A stretch of 64,000 nucleotides of DNA from Hallerella sp964501065 (GTDB lineage: Bacteria > Fibrobacterota > Fibrobacteria > Fibrobacterales > Fibrobacteraceae), in NCBI GenBank assembly GCA_964501065.1, contig CAZCRF010000001.1, forward strand, positions 1 through 64,000. The letters run 5' to 3'. The notes below the pieces were generated by a model, which saw only the letters and a list, made by a program, of their open reading frames with translations, searched no databases and was not told the DNA's origin. The translations under genes and the position numbers were made by a program. This document shows positions 26,985-36,380 of the stretch, one piece after another; position 1 is the stretch's first letter, and every line of letters begins with the position of its first letter.

Positions 26985-28475
26985 TCAACTTTCGCTGTCG
27001 GGGGCGTTTTTGGCAAAGACTCCCGTGTCCACGACTTGGCGCGCGAGCATCTTGACGACGGGAATGCAGACGCTGTTCCCCAGGAGCTTCATCCATCGCG
27101 GACGGGACGGCGGCAAAATGAAATCGTCGGGGAATCCCTGGATACGGCACGTCTCCTCCTTGGAAATTTTCCGATACCGCTTGGGAAGATAGACTTCTTC
27201 CAAAAATTTTTGACGGAATTCCGGGATGGAATCCGCCTGGATTTCGACGGGAGAAATGTAATCGTTCGTGTCGCTCGCCACGAGGGGCGGGTAGATTTTC
27301 GACGACGGCAAAAAGATGCGGTTCACGCCGCCAATTCCGGAACTGATTTTGGAATTTTTGAAATCGTAGCGCACTTCCACGCAGCGGACGGCGGACTTTT
27401 CCTCCAGCCAGCACAGTTCTTTCGGCACGTTGATTTTCAGCTTCTTCACCTCGCGGCGATTCTTGATGCGGTCGATAATCAAGAAGCCGGATTCGGCAAA
27501 GGACAGCAGCGATTTTTCCGATTCCGATTCCGCCTTGGACGCGTCCAAGACTTCGTACTTGTAACGGACTTCCTTGAAAATCTTCATCTTCACCAATTCG
27601 CCGATTTCGGAAAGTTCAATGCTTGAATCCAATTCTTGGAAGTGTTTGAGGGAAAGGGGGGTCCCGTCCAGCGGCCCGTATTGCGGCTTGCGCCTATTCT
27701 TCAGCAGGAGCGAGCAGATTCTTCGTTGCCGCTCGTTTGCCTTTTGGATGTCCCACGAGTGGATGGTCGTGTCGCCGCCGCGGATGTCGTTGAACAGGAA
27801 GTAGTCATTGAATCCGTTTTCGCCGAAGGACAGGCTTTGTTTCGTTCGGTGAAAATCCGCGTTTCGTTTTTGAATCCTTTCCGAGGGGCTTCTTTCGAAT
27901 CCGTCGAGGATGTCTTTCAGTTGGATTTTGCCGGGGCAAGGCTCGCCGAGGGAAAAGCGGCGGAGGAATTTCTCTTCCCGGAATCCGACGATGTAAATCC
28001 GCACCCTTGTCTGCGGAGAGCCGTAATCGTAAGCGTTGATGAGGAACTTTTTCGCGTGATAGCCCGCTTCCGCGATGCGCTTCAAGATGTAGTCGAGGGC
28101 TTCCCGGTTCCGAGGGTCCGAAAGTCCTTTCACGTTTTCGAAAATGAAAGCCTTGGGCTTGGATTCTTTCAAAAGGAACAAAGCGTCGTTCCACAGCTGC
28201 CCGCGGTCGTCGTCGAATCCCAAGTTTTTCCCGGCGATGGACCAACTTTGGCACGGGACTCCAGCCGTCATGAAGTCGTGCGCGGGCAAGGCCTTCAACT
28301 TGGTGATGTCGCCCAAGTTGCCATTTTCGTCTTCATGGAAGTTTTGGGAATATGTGCGGATGGCGTCGCTGGCGATTTCGCTGAATCCGGCGCAGTGTCC
28401 CCCGACGCTTTCGAGGGCGATTCGGAATCCGCCGATTCCTGCGAACAAATCCACGAATGAAAATTCTGCATTCAT
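26985..28475 (-). CDS. C5-cytosine DNA methyltransferase (orphan)
   Basis: 496-residue DNA cytosine-5 methyltransferase. Motif I is DLFAGIGGFRIALE (residues 9-22). Motif IV is AGVPCQSWSI with catalytic C75, motif VI is ENVKG (113-117), motif VIII is QTRVRIYIVG, and motifs IX/X lie near the C-terminus (CRIQGFPDDF, LGNSVCIPV). A long target-recognition region spans ~180-430. No endonuclease gene adjoins it: uup lies downstream and the divergent GH43 upstream. It may be a solitary epigenetic methylase or a defence relic. The target sequence cannot be predicted. A 23-codon open frame ends in an ATGA overlap with its start. Confidence 0.92.
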   Translation of the reverse strand: MNAEFSFVDLFAGIGGFRIALESVGGHCAGFSEIASDAIRTYSQNFHEDENGNLGDITKLKALPAHDFMTAGVPCQSWSIAGKNLGFDDDRGQLWNDALFLLKESKPKAFIFENVKGLSDPRNREALDYILKRIAEAGYHAKKFLINAYDYGSPQTRVRIYIVGFREEKFLRRFSLGEPCPGKIQLKDILDGFERSPSERIQKRNADFHRTKQSLSFGENGFNDYFLFNDIRGGDTTIHSWDIQKANERQRRICSLLLKNRRKPQYGPLDGTPLSLKHFQELDSSIELSEIGELVKMKIFKEVRYKYEVLDASKAESESEKSLLSFAESGFLIIDRIKNRREVKKLKINVPKELCWLEEKSAVRCVEVRYDFKNSKISSGIGGVNRIFLPSSKIYPPLVASDTNDYISPVEIQADSIPEFRQKFLEEVYLPKRYRKISKEETCRIQGFPDDFILPPSRPRWMKLLGNSVCIPVVKMLARQVVDTGVFAKNAPDSES

Positions 28476-28543
28476 TTCAAAATGTCCTTGTCCATCAAAC
28501 CGGTGATGACTTGGCGGATTGCAGTTGCGACTTTTTCATTCAT
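28472..28543 (-). CDS. possible 23-residue leader peptide coupled to the methyltransferase
   Basis: An ATG at 28543 opens MNEKVATAIRQVITGLMDK and runs to a TGA that overlaps the methyltransferase ATG by four bases. Composition is protein-like (amphipathic helix), and the frame stays open upstream without another ATG. No good ribosome site precedes it. It may be a leader peptide that couples translation, the relic of a lost upstream gene, or chance. Confidence 0.3.
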   Translation of the reverse strand: MNEKVATAIRQVITGLMDKDILK

Positions 28544-28731
28544 ATTTCGATTGCCAAATATAAAATTTTGCCCTTGAATCCGTTCGTCAGCACGTCTCCC
28601 GGCAATTTTGAAAAATGGCCTGTTGGAAAGTTTCACCGAGAAAAGGATGTGGATAATTTGTCCATGGAATTTGGAGGGAATCCCGTGAAAAGAAAGCTTT
28701 CAAAGGATACTTTTGGCAAAAAGGAGACTTT

Positions 28732-30771
28732 ATGCTTTATGGGAAATGGGTTGCGCTTGCCGCGTTCGGAATGCTTTTCGGGTTCGCTTCGGCGGAAAAC
28801 CCCTTGGTGAGTTATCATTATCTGGCGGATCCCGCGGCCTTCGTCATGGATTCCGCGTTTTACATCATTGCCGACACGGACGACGAAAGCGGCGACGACG
28901 GCTACACCATCAAATCGTATTACGCCTTCAGCAGCGAGGACATGCAGAACTGGACGGATTACGGGATGATTTTCTCGGCGGGACGGGAAGTCTCCTATGC
29001 GACGGGGGCGTGGGCGCCTGGGGCTGTCGCCGTCGACGGGCAGATTTACATCGTCTATCCGAACGGCGCGAGCGGCATCGGGATGCTCACGGCTTCGAAT
29101 ATCGCGGGGCCTTACACGGATCCGGCGGGAAAGCTTTTAATCGGCGGCTGGGGGAGCTTTGCGGGGAGCGTCGATTGCGATGGTATCGCCTGGTGTTTTG
29201 ACCCGGCCATTTTCATCGATGACGACGGGAGCGCATACATCACCTACGGCGGCGGGAATTCGGATTCGCGACCCTATGGCGACAATTTCGATTTGTATAA
29301 ATTAAACGCCTTGACTCCGACGAACGTTTCCCTGGACGTGTCTTCGAAGGTCGCTTTGCAAGGGGCGACGAACTCCTTCGAAGCTTCGTACATCCACAAA
29401 TACAACGGCAAGTATTATCTCACCTACAACGACAGAAGCCAGCACATCTCCTATGCCATTTCGGAAAACGTCTCGGGACCATACGCTTATATGGGGACGT
29501 TCATGGAAAATCCGAACATCAATGGAACGAACATCAACGCCTACAACAACAATCACCACGGCATTGCGGAATTCAAGGGCCACTGGTATGTCGCCTACCA
29601 CGACCGCCGACTTGCTTTGGCGAGCGAGCATCCGGCGTCCCTCGGGGTCGAAGACCCTGCGCCGGCCTATCACCGAAGCCTTTCCATCGACGAGTTCACC
29701 TACGATGGGGAAAAGATGAATCCGCTGAAATTCACGGACGAGGGCCCCGCGCAAATCAAGAACTTCAATCCTTACAAGGCGTATCCGGCCCTCACCAGTT
29801 CCAAGCAGAGAAATGTCTCTAGCCGCAGCGATTACACAGCCGGGCGGCCGATTGTACACGTCCTCACTCCCAAGGCTTCGAAGGAATCCTGGATTCGCAT
29901 TTCCGGAGCGGACTTTGCCGCCGGGGCAAAAAGCTTCTCCGTGACAGCTTCGAGTGTCGCCGAGGGGAATCGTGTGGAAATTCGCCGCGATAGCGTTGGC
30001 GGAATCTTGGCCGGTGCGTGCGAACTTCCGCAGACGGGAAGTTGGGGCACTTATGAACGGACGGATTGTGCCGTCGAAAATTTGTCCGGAGTCGTCGACT
30101 ATTTCTTCCTCGTTTTCAAAGGTTCGGCGGATTCGACGATGGGCATCGTGTCGTGGAGTTTTGAGGCAGTCTCCGACACGGTCCCGCAAGAGCCTTATGG
30201 CGTCGTCGCCCGGAAGATTCCGGGGAGAATCGAGGCGGAGGATTACGATGTCGGCGGCCAGGGGCAGTCCTACTTCGACAAGGACGCGGAGAACAAGGGC
30301 GCGGCTTACCGGTCTGACGGCGTCGACGTGGTGGCAGTCGACAGCGCGGCGGGGACTTTCGCCGTCGGCTACACGGAACGCGGCGAATGGCTCGAATGGA
30401 CGGTGGACTTCGAAAAGTCGGGCGCATACGAGTTGACGTTGAACGCGTCTAGCGGGGCGGACGGTTCGGGCTTCTTGTTCTTCATGGACGACGTCGCCGT
30501 GACGGACACGGTGAAAATCCCCAACGGCGGAAGCTGGGATTCTTACGGCACGGTCGTCGTGGAAACGTCGGAGCTTCCCGTGGGCAGGCACGTCCTGAAG
30601 CTCCTCGTCACCGGGAGCTATGCGAATTTGGACTGGATGGAGTTCTCGGCCGCCGGCGATTCGGCGGAGGGGACTTTGCGGATGCCGAGGGGAAAGAGGC
30701 AAAGTCCGGGGACTGTTCGAATGTCCAAGTCCTGGAAACTCTTTGATTTGAACGGTCGTCGGAGACGGTGA
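28732..30771 (+). CDS. secreted GH43 glycoside hydrolase with CBM6-like modules
   Basis: 679-residue secreted enzyme, probably a xylan/arabinan-active GH43 (arabinofuranosidase or xylosidase type). The signal peptide ends near residue 21 (FGFASAEN). The five-bladed propeller shows the expected acids: D33 (LADPAAF), D157 (WCFDPAIFIDDDGSAYITYG) and E217 (NSFEASYIHKYNGKYYLTY). Two carbohydrate-binding stretches follow: ~380-480 (WIRISGADFAAGAKSF) and a clear CBM6 at ~495-640 (GRIEAEDYDVGGQGQSYFD, then NLDWMEF). The tail ends abruptly in KLFDLNGRRRR, which looks like only the first part of a sorting domain. GGAG precedes the ATG. Confidence 0.87.
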   Translation: MLYGKWVALAAFGMLFGFASAENPLVSYHYLADPAAFVMDSAFYIIADTDDESGDDGYTIKSYYAFSSEDMQNWTDYGMIFSAGREVSYATGAWAPGAVAVDGQIYIVYPNGASGIGMLTASNIAGPYTDPAGKLLIGGWGSFAGSVDCDGIAWCFDPAIFIDDDGSAYITYGGGNSDSRPYGDNFDLYKLNALTPTNVSLDVSSKVALQGATNSFEASYIHKYNGKYYLTYNDRSQHISYAISENVSGPYAYMGTFMENPNINGTNINAYNNNHHGIAEFKGHWYVAYHDRRLALASEHPASLGVEDPAPAYHRSLSIDEFTYDGEKMNPLKFTDEGPAQIKNFNPYKAYPALTSSKQRNVSSRSDYTAGRPIVHVLTPKASKESWIRISGADFAAGAKSFSVTASSVAEGNRVEIRRDSVGGILAGACELPQTGSWGTYERTDCAVENLSGVVDYFFLVFKGSADSTMGIVSWSFEAVSDTVPQEPYGVVARKIPGRIEAEDYDVGGQGQSYFDKDAENKGAAYRSDGVDVVAVDSAAGTFAVGYTERGEWLEWTVDFEKSGAYELTLNASSGADGSGFLFFMDDVAVTDTVKIPNGGSWDSYGTVVVETSELPVGRHVLKLLVTGSYANLDWMEFSAAGDSAEGTLRMPRGKRQSPGTVRMSKSWKLFDLNGRRRR

Positions 30772-30838
30772 GCCGACTTCCGCCGTGCAACAGGGCGGAT
30801 GGAGCCGATGGAATGTCGCGTGAACATTTAAAAACTTA

Positions 30839-30864
30839 AAGGCCTCCGCCTTGGCGAAGACCTT
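30839..30864 (-). terminator. terminator after tRNA-Ser
   Basis: On the minus strand AAGGTCTTCGCC and GGCGGAGGCCTT form a near-perfect 12-pair stem (two G-T pairs) with a tiny loop, followed by TAAGTTTTTA. It lies just 3' of the tRNA. Confidence 0.82.
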
Positions 30865-30870
30865 TAAGAG

Positions 30871-30958
30871 CGGGGAGGGCGAGATTCGAACTCGCGATAG
30901 GATTACTCCTATACGTCCTTAGCAGGGACGCGCCTTCGGCCAACTCGGCCACCTCCCC
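30871..30958 (-). tRNA. tRNA-Ser (GCT)
   Basis: An 88-base class II tRNA on the minus strand. The acceptor GGGGAGG pairs with CCTCCCC, the anticodon stem is CGTCC with loop CTGCTAA (anticodon GCT), there is a long variable arm (TATAGGAGTAATCCTAT) and the discriminator is G73. CCA is not encoded. It decodes AGC/AGU. It lies in the 323-base gap between GH43 and the PBP gene. Confidence 0.94.
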
Positions 30959-30974
30959 CAATTCGGGGATTCCA

Positions 30975-31003
30975 ATTCTAGTTATTTTTGACAAAATTTT
31001 CAA
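30975..31003 (-). promoter_or_regulatory. promoter of tRNA-Ser
   Basis: On the minus strand TTGAAA (31003-30998), a 17-base spacer and TAGAAT (30980-30975). The predicted start lies about 10 bases before the tRNA 5' end. Confidence 0.62.
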
Positions 31004-31094
31004 GTTCATTTTTTGAAAATTCCCCATTTAACTATTTTTCTCGCAATCTTGCCCCCCAGAAACGGCGAAAAGCCGCTCCCAAGGAAAGGAATGG

Positions 31095-34000
31095 ATGAAA
31101 ACGTTTGCTAAAATCGTAGCGGCCTTTGGTGTGGTCGGAGTTCTCTGCGCAGTCGTCCTCTATGTCATCGTCTTTCGCATCCTTCCCACGCGGGATCCCG
31201 ACGGCATTTTCAACCGCCAGAGCATCATGGAAGAACTTTCGGGGGAGTCGCGGGTCTATTATCGGGACGGGGAACGCTTGCTCGGCTCCTTTTTCGACGT
31301 GAACCACCGGATTTACGTGCCCTATGGGGAAATTCCCGAAAATGTGGTGAACGCCTTGGTCGCGGCGGAGGACGCCCATTTTTTTGAACACGACGGATTT
31401 GACTTTTCCGGATTCGCCCGTGCGATGTTCCACAATCTTCGCGCGGGCCGTTTGCAGCAGGGCGGTTCCACTCTCACCCAGCAGACGGTGAAGAATATTT
31501 TTGGGCGCGAAGAGCGGAGCGTCAAGGCGAAGTGGAAAGAACTCATCAACGCCCTTCGGATGGAAAAACACTTTTCCAAGGAGGACATCCTCGAATTTTA
31601 CTTGAACCAGTTTCACGTTTCTGGAACGGGAAAGGGCGTCGCCATCGCCGCGCAATATTTCTTCAACAAGGATTTGAAGGATTTGACCCTTGCCGAGTGC
31701 GCCTTCATCGCGGGGTCTGTCAAGGGACCGTACAACTACGACCCGTTCATCCAGAGAAGCGCCGAACGTCGGGACCGCGCCTTGGAACGGGGAAAGGAGC
31801 GCTTGAAATACGTACTCGGGCGGATGGTGGATGAAAGTTACATCTCCAAGAGTCAGATGGATTCCGCCTTGGCCGTGCCGTTAGAGTTCAATCACGGGAA
31901 TTTCCGCTTTACGCTTTCGACCCAGCTGTCCCGGATAGAGGAAAAATTCGATTCCGACTTTTATCGGGAATTGTTCAAAAAATACGACATCGCGGATTGG
32001 CGAAAGGCGCAGCTTCAAATCGTGACGACAGTCGATGCGGATTACCAGATGGCGGCCAAGCGGGCCGTGCAGAACAACATCTCCAATTTGCAGGTGCGTT
32101 TGGGCGGATTCGTCCTCCCCAAGTCGGATTTGCCGAACCGGGCCTCGTTTGCGAGAGCGGGCGATTACCTTTACGGGGCGGTGGATTCCGTGAAGTACGA
32201 TGAGAAGGGGAAGCTTTCGGACATTTTCCTTTCGTTCGGTCAATTGAAAGGGCATGTCGGCGAGGGCGATTTGGACGATTTGGCGAAGCAGATGAATGCG
32301 GACGTGAAGAAAGTTCTCTCCCCGCGGCTCGGCAAGGGGGCAGTGTTGCTTGTGAGCGTGAAGGATTCCGTCAAAGTCGACGGGGCGGTCCCCTGCGCCA
32401 TTGAAACGGAACCCGTTCTGCAGGGGGCGCTTGTCGCCTTGCAAAACGGGGAAGTCATCGCAAGCCAAGGGGGATTCCACAACACGGGATACGATCGTTC
32501 CTTTCAAGCGAAACGGCAATTCGGCTCCAGTTGGAAATCAATTCTTTTCGCCGCCGCGTTGAAATATCACTGGCATTATTTGGACGAACTCGAAAATACC
32601 TTCAACTTGTTCCAGTATGAAAATGAATTTTATTTTCCGCGCCCGGATCACAAGAACAAGGGGGAGACGGTCAGCATCCTCTGGGCGGCAGTCCGGTCGG
32701 AAAACATCGCGAGCATTTGGCTGTTGGATCATCTTTTGGACAAACTTTCCGACGAAGAGTTCGCGGAAGTCGCGGAAGAAAACGGATACGGGCAGCGGGA
32801 CGGGGAATCCTTTGAAGATTACCGCAAACGGCTGCGGGACGAACACGGTCTCTATTTGAACGATGCCGCAAAAAATGAAATGGAATTTTCGAAGGCGCAA
32901 CGGGAACTGTTCGAAAAGCTCCTGTACGAAAATCGCCCGGAGGCCGCAAGGGCTGTCAGGAACATGTTCTACGGGAGGAACGTGGAAAGCGGCAAGAAGC
33001 GTTTCCGCAAACTGGACAAGTCCTACTTCGCGAATTTCGACCACAACTTCCTCCACTACCTTTCCCTCCTCAAGGAACGCGACTTGAAAATGTTCGACGC
33101 GGCGGATTCTTCGGGAGTGTCCGTCCCGGCGGACGAAGAGGTCTATCCGGGATTGAAACTTTCGGACATTCGCCGGTTGAACGGGATGATGGGCGTTCCG
33201 CAAGAAGATTCGGAGAATTTGAAAATGGAGGATTTGCGCCATTGGCCGGACTTCAGACGTTCCGTCTCCATGGCGGCCTTCGCCCGCTTCGCCGGTGAAG
33301 TGGGAATTCACGGGAAGCTTCGCGAAGTGATGAGCATGCCGCTCGGCGTCAACGAAGTGACGCTGTCCGACATGACGACGGCTTACGAGACCATCCTTTC
33401 GGGATTCGTCTACAAATGTGCGGACGGGGAATTCAACGAGCCTTGTTTGGTGAAACGGATTTTGGACAGCGAAGGCCGGGTGATTTTTGAAAATTCCGTG
33501 GAACGGAAAAGAGTCCTTTCGGACACGGTGACGGAACAGATGGCCGTGATGCTGCATGCCGTTTTCCAATACGGCACGGCGCGCAGCCAATACAAGAATC
33601 TGGTGATGAAATCCCCGTCCGGCAAGGAAACCCTCCTATTCCCGGCGTTCGGAAAGACGGGGACGACGAACGACTTTCGCAACGTGGCGTTCCTAGGCGC
33701 GCTTCCGACCTTTGTCCCGGAAAAGAACGGATTCGGGACAGATTCCGTCATCGCCATCGGAAGTTATGTCGGCTTTGACGACAACCGGCCGTTGAAATCC
33801 GGCAGGACTCGGATTGCGGGGGCTTCGGGTGGGCTGCCGCAGTGGGCTTCGTTTGCCGAAGACCTGATTGAACTGCGCAAGGAAAACGCCCGGGTGGATT
33901 TCTTGGACATCTCGATGCTCGCCAGTGGGAAAGTCCCCCTTCGGATGGGGACGGAGCGGGGGACTCTTTCCGTCCATGCGTTGACGGGGCTTCCGGCGTA

Positions 34001-34289
34001 TTCCGCAGACGACAAGAATTTGCGGAGCGTTCCGCTGCTCGATGTCCCGGGATACACGTCTTCGTTCCAAATGGAGTCCGCCGCCGCCGATGTCGCAAGT
34101 TCCGGAATCGTCACGTCCCTTTCGATGCCGACATTCGACGCGGAATCCGCTGCAGTGGCGGACACTTCGGAGCGTGCCGCGCCCACGGCGCAAGGGAATC
34201 TCGATCCGCCGTCGGACGACTTCGAACTCCCCGCGGACTTTATCGGCGAAAAGGCTTTCGTCCCCATTGAACCGGAGGAAGGTTTCTGA
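31095..34289 (+). CDS. class A penicillin-binding protein (bifunctional PBP1-type)
   Basis: 1064-residue peptidoglycan synthase with an N-terminal membrane anchor (~7-30). A GT51 transglycosylase domain follows, with catalytic E92 (VAAEDAHFFEHDG) and QGGSTLTQQ (122-130). The transpeptidase domain shows SxxK at S478 (GSSWK), SxN at 535-537 (RSENIAS) and KTGT at 854-857. The protein is longer than typical PBP1A; the extra length is an insertion between the SxN and KTGT motifs (~560-780) plus an acidic C-terminal tail. AAGGAAAGGA precedes the start. It heads a three-gene series with a lipoprotein and a TauE-like permease. Confidence 0.9.
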   Translation: MKTFAKIVAAFGVVGVLCAVVLYVIVFRILPTRDPDGIFNRQSIMEELSGESRVYYRDGERLLGSFFDVNHRIYVPYGEIPENVVNALVAAEDAHFFEHDGFDFSGFARAMFHNLRAGRLQQGGSTLTQQTVKNIFGREERSVKAKWKELINALRMEKHFSKEDILEFYLNQFHVSGTGKGVAIAAQYFFNKDLKDLTLAECAFIAGSVKGPYNYDPFIQRSAERRDRALERGKERLKYVLGRMVDESYISKSQMDSALAVPLEFNHGNFRFTLSTQLSRIEEKFDSDFYRELFKKYDIADWRKAQLQIVTTVDADYQMAAKRAVQNNISNLQVRLGGFVLPKSDLPNRASFARAGDYLYGAVDSVKYDEKGKLSDIFLSFGQLKGHVGEGDLDDLAKQMNADVKKVLSPRLGKGAVLLVSVKDSVKVDGAVPCAIETEPVLQGALVALQNGEVIASQGGFHNTGYDRSFQAKRQFGSSWKSILFAAALKYHWHYLDELENTFNLFQYENEFYFPRPDHKNKGETVSILWAAVRSENIASIWLLDHLLDKLSDEEFAEVAEENGYGQRDGESFEDYRKRLRDEHGLYLNDAAKNEMEFSKAQRELFEKLLYENRPEAARAVRNMFYGRNVESGKKRFRKLDKSYFANFDHNFLHYLSLLKERDLKMFDAADSSGVSVPADEEVYPGLKLSDIRRLNGMMGVPQEDSENLKMEDLRHWPDFRRSVSMAAFARFAGEVGIHGKLREVMSMPLGVNEVTLSDMTTAYETILSGFVYKCADGEFNEPCLVKRILDSEGRVIFENSVERKRVLSDTVTEQMAVMLHAVFQYGTARSQYKNLVMKSPSGKETLLFPAFGKTGTTNDFRNVAFLGALPTFVPEKNGFGTDSVIAIGSYVGFDDNRPLKSGRTRIAGASGGLPQWASFAEDLIELRKENARVDFLDISMLASGKVPLRMGTERGTLSVHALTGLPAYSADDKNLRSVPLLDVPGYTSSFQMESAAADVASSGIVTSLSMPTFDAESAAVADTSERAAPTAQGNLDPPSDDFELPADFIGEKAFVPIEPEEGF

Positions 34290-34291
34290 AA

Positions 34292-35512
34292 ATGAAGGGA
34301 AAAATCTTTTTGCTTCTCGGCCTGGCCGTTCTTTTTTCCGCATGCGCCGGAGTCTCCGACCGCGAAGTTCCCGCTTGCCCTTCGGAGCCTTCGCCTTTGG
34401 GTGACGCCACCCCTGTGGAAAAGGGGGAAAGACGTGAAGTGCCGAAAGAGGCGGATTCCGTCCCGGTTCAAAAAAATTCCGCAGCGGATTCTTCGGCGGC
34501 GGATGCCCATGCGTTTTCGGCGGATTCCCTCGGAGCTGTCGAAAAGGCGGATTCCGCCTTGGCGCTCTTGTCGGAATCCCCGGCGGATTCGTCATCGCCT
34601 ACTGCGGAACGTCTAGACATCTATGTGGAAATCCCGAAGCTCGTCCGGCGCGCCTTGACCTTGGCGGATTCCTTCTTTGCCGCGGGGAAGTCGGATTCCG
34701 CAGCGGCTATCGTGGAACAATTCTTCGTGCTCAAGCCCCTCTGGGAAGATTGGATGGAATGGGCTCGCGCATTGAACGAAAGGATTCGAAACGGGAACGC
34801 CCAAAGGAACGTCGAACTGAAGAGGCGGATTGTCGATATTCAAAATGCGAACGCCCGTCGGGCGGATTTCGCAGAGATTCGCGCGTTGGCGGATTCCATC
34901 CTATCTGCGGCTCCGGGGGATTCCCTCAAGGCCTTTGCCGACTCGCTCGCCGAACTTTCCCGGGTGCGGACATGTGAAAAGGTGAAGGCCGTTCGGGATT
35001 CCGCGTTGAGGCTCGCGAGGGAACGGGCGATGTTCGACGAGGCGGAACGGCTGGTCTCGAACCTCTTGCTGCATTACCCCGAATTTTCGGATTCGCTCGG
35101 ACTGCCGAAGGCTTTGTCGAAAGTGTCGTCGATGCGCTCGGAGGAGTCTTCCGCTTCCGCTGCTTATTGGCAAGCGCACAGTCCGCAAGAAGCCTTGGAA
35201 AAGGCGCGCGCCTTGAAAGACCAAAGGAAATGGTTCGAGGCGAAAACCGCTTACCAAAAGCTGAAGTCGAGCCGCCTCCGCGGGGAGGCTCTGCGCGGAC
35301 TGGACAGCCTGGAATCGGATTTCTGCACTGAAAAGCGGACACGTGCGGCGACGCTTTTCTCCGAAGCGAAACGCAAGCCTCTCGCCAAGGTGGAAAAGTT
35401 GGAACAGGCCATCGAAAGCCTGGACGCTTGCCTCGAATTCGCCCCGGACTTCAAAAATCGGGAAACGGTGCTTTCCAATAAGGAATTTTTGCAATTGGAA
35501 CTGCTCAAGTGA
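34292..35512 (+). CDS. hypothetical lipoprotein, TPR-like and helical
   Basis: 406-residue lipoprotein of unknown function. The lipobox is FSACAG (Cys18). A low-complexity Ser/Ala/Asp-rich segment (~45-100), with repeated ADS and PADSS motifs, is followed by an all-helical region with TPR-like spacing (~110-400). It starts 2 bases after the PBP stop, with GGAGGAAGG inside the PBP gene end. A role as an outer-membrane activator or partner of the PBP is plausible by analogy with LpoA/LpoB, but there is no detectable homology. Confidence 0.68.
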   Translation: MKGKIFLLLGLAVLFSACAGVSDREVPACPSEPSPLGDATPVEKGERREVPKEADSVPVQKNSAADSSAADAHAFSADSLGAVEKADSALALLSESPADSSSPTAERLDIYVEIPKLVRRALTLADSFFAAGKSDSAAAIVEQFFVLKPLWEDWMEWARALNERIRNGNAQRNVELKRRIVDIQNANARRADFAEIRALADSILSAAPGDSLKAFADSLAELSRVRTCEKVKAVRDSALRLARERAMFDEAERLVSNLLLHYPEFSDSLGLPKALSKVSSMRSEESSASAAYWQAHSPQEALEKARALKDQRKWFEAKTAYQKLKSSRLRGEALRGLDSLESDFCTEKRTRAATLFSEAKRKPLAKVEKLEQAIESLDACLEFAPDFKNRETVLSNKEFLQLELLK

Positions 35513-36276
35513 TTTTCGCATATGATTGGTATTTCTACGCGGTCTTTTTCGTTGTCGGTCTTGTCGCCAGTGCCATCAACAGCATCGCGGGCGGCGGCAG
35601 CACGATAAGTCTACCCGTCATGATTTTCCTCGGACTTCCGCCGACAGTGGCGAACGGGACGAACCGGATCGGGCTTTTCGTCGGCAATTTCACGTCGGCC
35701 GTGAACCTGTTCCGCCACGGACTTCTCGACAAAAGGGTCTACTTCAACCTGTTCTGGCCCACTCTGGCGGGCTCCCTTCTTGGAATTTTCTTCCTGGTCG
35801 AAATCGACGACCGACTTTTTCAAGGGCTTCTTTCGCTCGCGATTCTGCTTGTCGCCGTCATGGGGAATCTCAAACGGGACGTATTCGGAAAGCCGCCGGC
35901 GACGCCGCCGAAAAAGCTCTCCGTTCCCGCGTTCTTCGGATTTTTCGCCGTCGCGATTTACGGCTGCATTGTACAGGTCGGGGTGGGTTTTGTCCAGATT
36001 TTCGCCCTTTCCCGTTACACGGGTTTGGATCTTTTGCACGTGAACGCCATCAAGAACGCTTTGACTTCCACATTCCTCTTTGTCAGTACAATTGGCCTGA
36101 TTGTCTTGGGGAAGGTGGAGTGGGGGCTGGCCGTCTGCGTGTCTGTCGGGGGCGTTCTCGGGGGGCTTTTGGGCAGCCGCCTGCAACGGCAACGGGGGAA
36201 CCGCTTCATCCGCCGCTTCGTCTCTGCGGCGAGCCTCGTCATGGCGTTCATTCTCCTGGGGCAGCTGTTCGCCTAG
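35509..36276 (+). CDS. TauE/SafE-family sulfite-exporter-like permease
   Basis: 255-residue polytopic membrane protein with about eight hydrophobic segments. The family hallmark SAINSIAGGGSTISLP is near residue 25 and the second-half repeat around YGCIVQVGVGFVQIFAL. Members export sulfur oxyanions or related organic anions. The GTG start at 35509 overlaps the lipoprotein stop (GTGA), so translation is coupled. The substrate is unknown. Confidence 0.85.
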   Translation: MIFAYDWYFYAVFFVVGLVASAINSIAGGGSTISLPVMIFLGLPPTVANGTNRIGLFVGNFTSAVNLFRHGLLDKRVYFNLFWPTLAGSLLGIFFLVEIDDRLFQGLLSLAILLVAVMGNLKRDVFGKPPATPPKKLSVPAFFGFFAVAIYGCIVQVGVGFVQIFALSRYTGLDLLHVNAIKNALTSTFLFVSTIGLIVLGKVEWGLAVCVSVGGVLGGLLGSRLQRQRGNRFIRRFVSAASLVMAFILLGQLFA

Positions 36277-36380
36277 GCCTTTTGCACACTTTCTACACGG
36301 AAAGCTGACACTTTCGTTGCAAATATTCCGAAATGGAGGTATTTTTAAAAGGGTTTTTGTCGGGTTAAAGGAGAAATCGG

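Noticed and set aside
28648..28656. Perfect DnaA-box 9-mer (TGTGGATAA)
   Set aside because: A single box without a cluster, A/T-rich unwinding region or dnaA/dnaN neighbours is expected by chance at this scale, so no origin is claimed.
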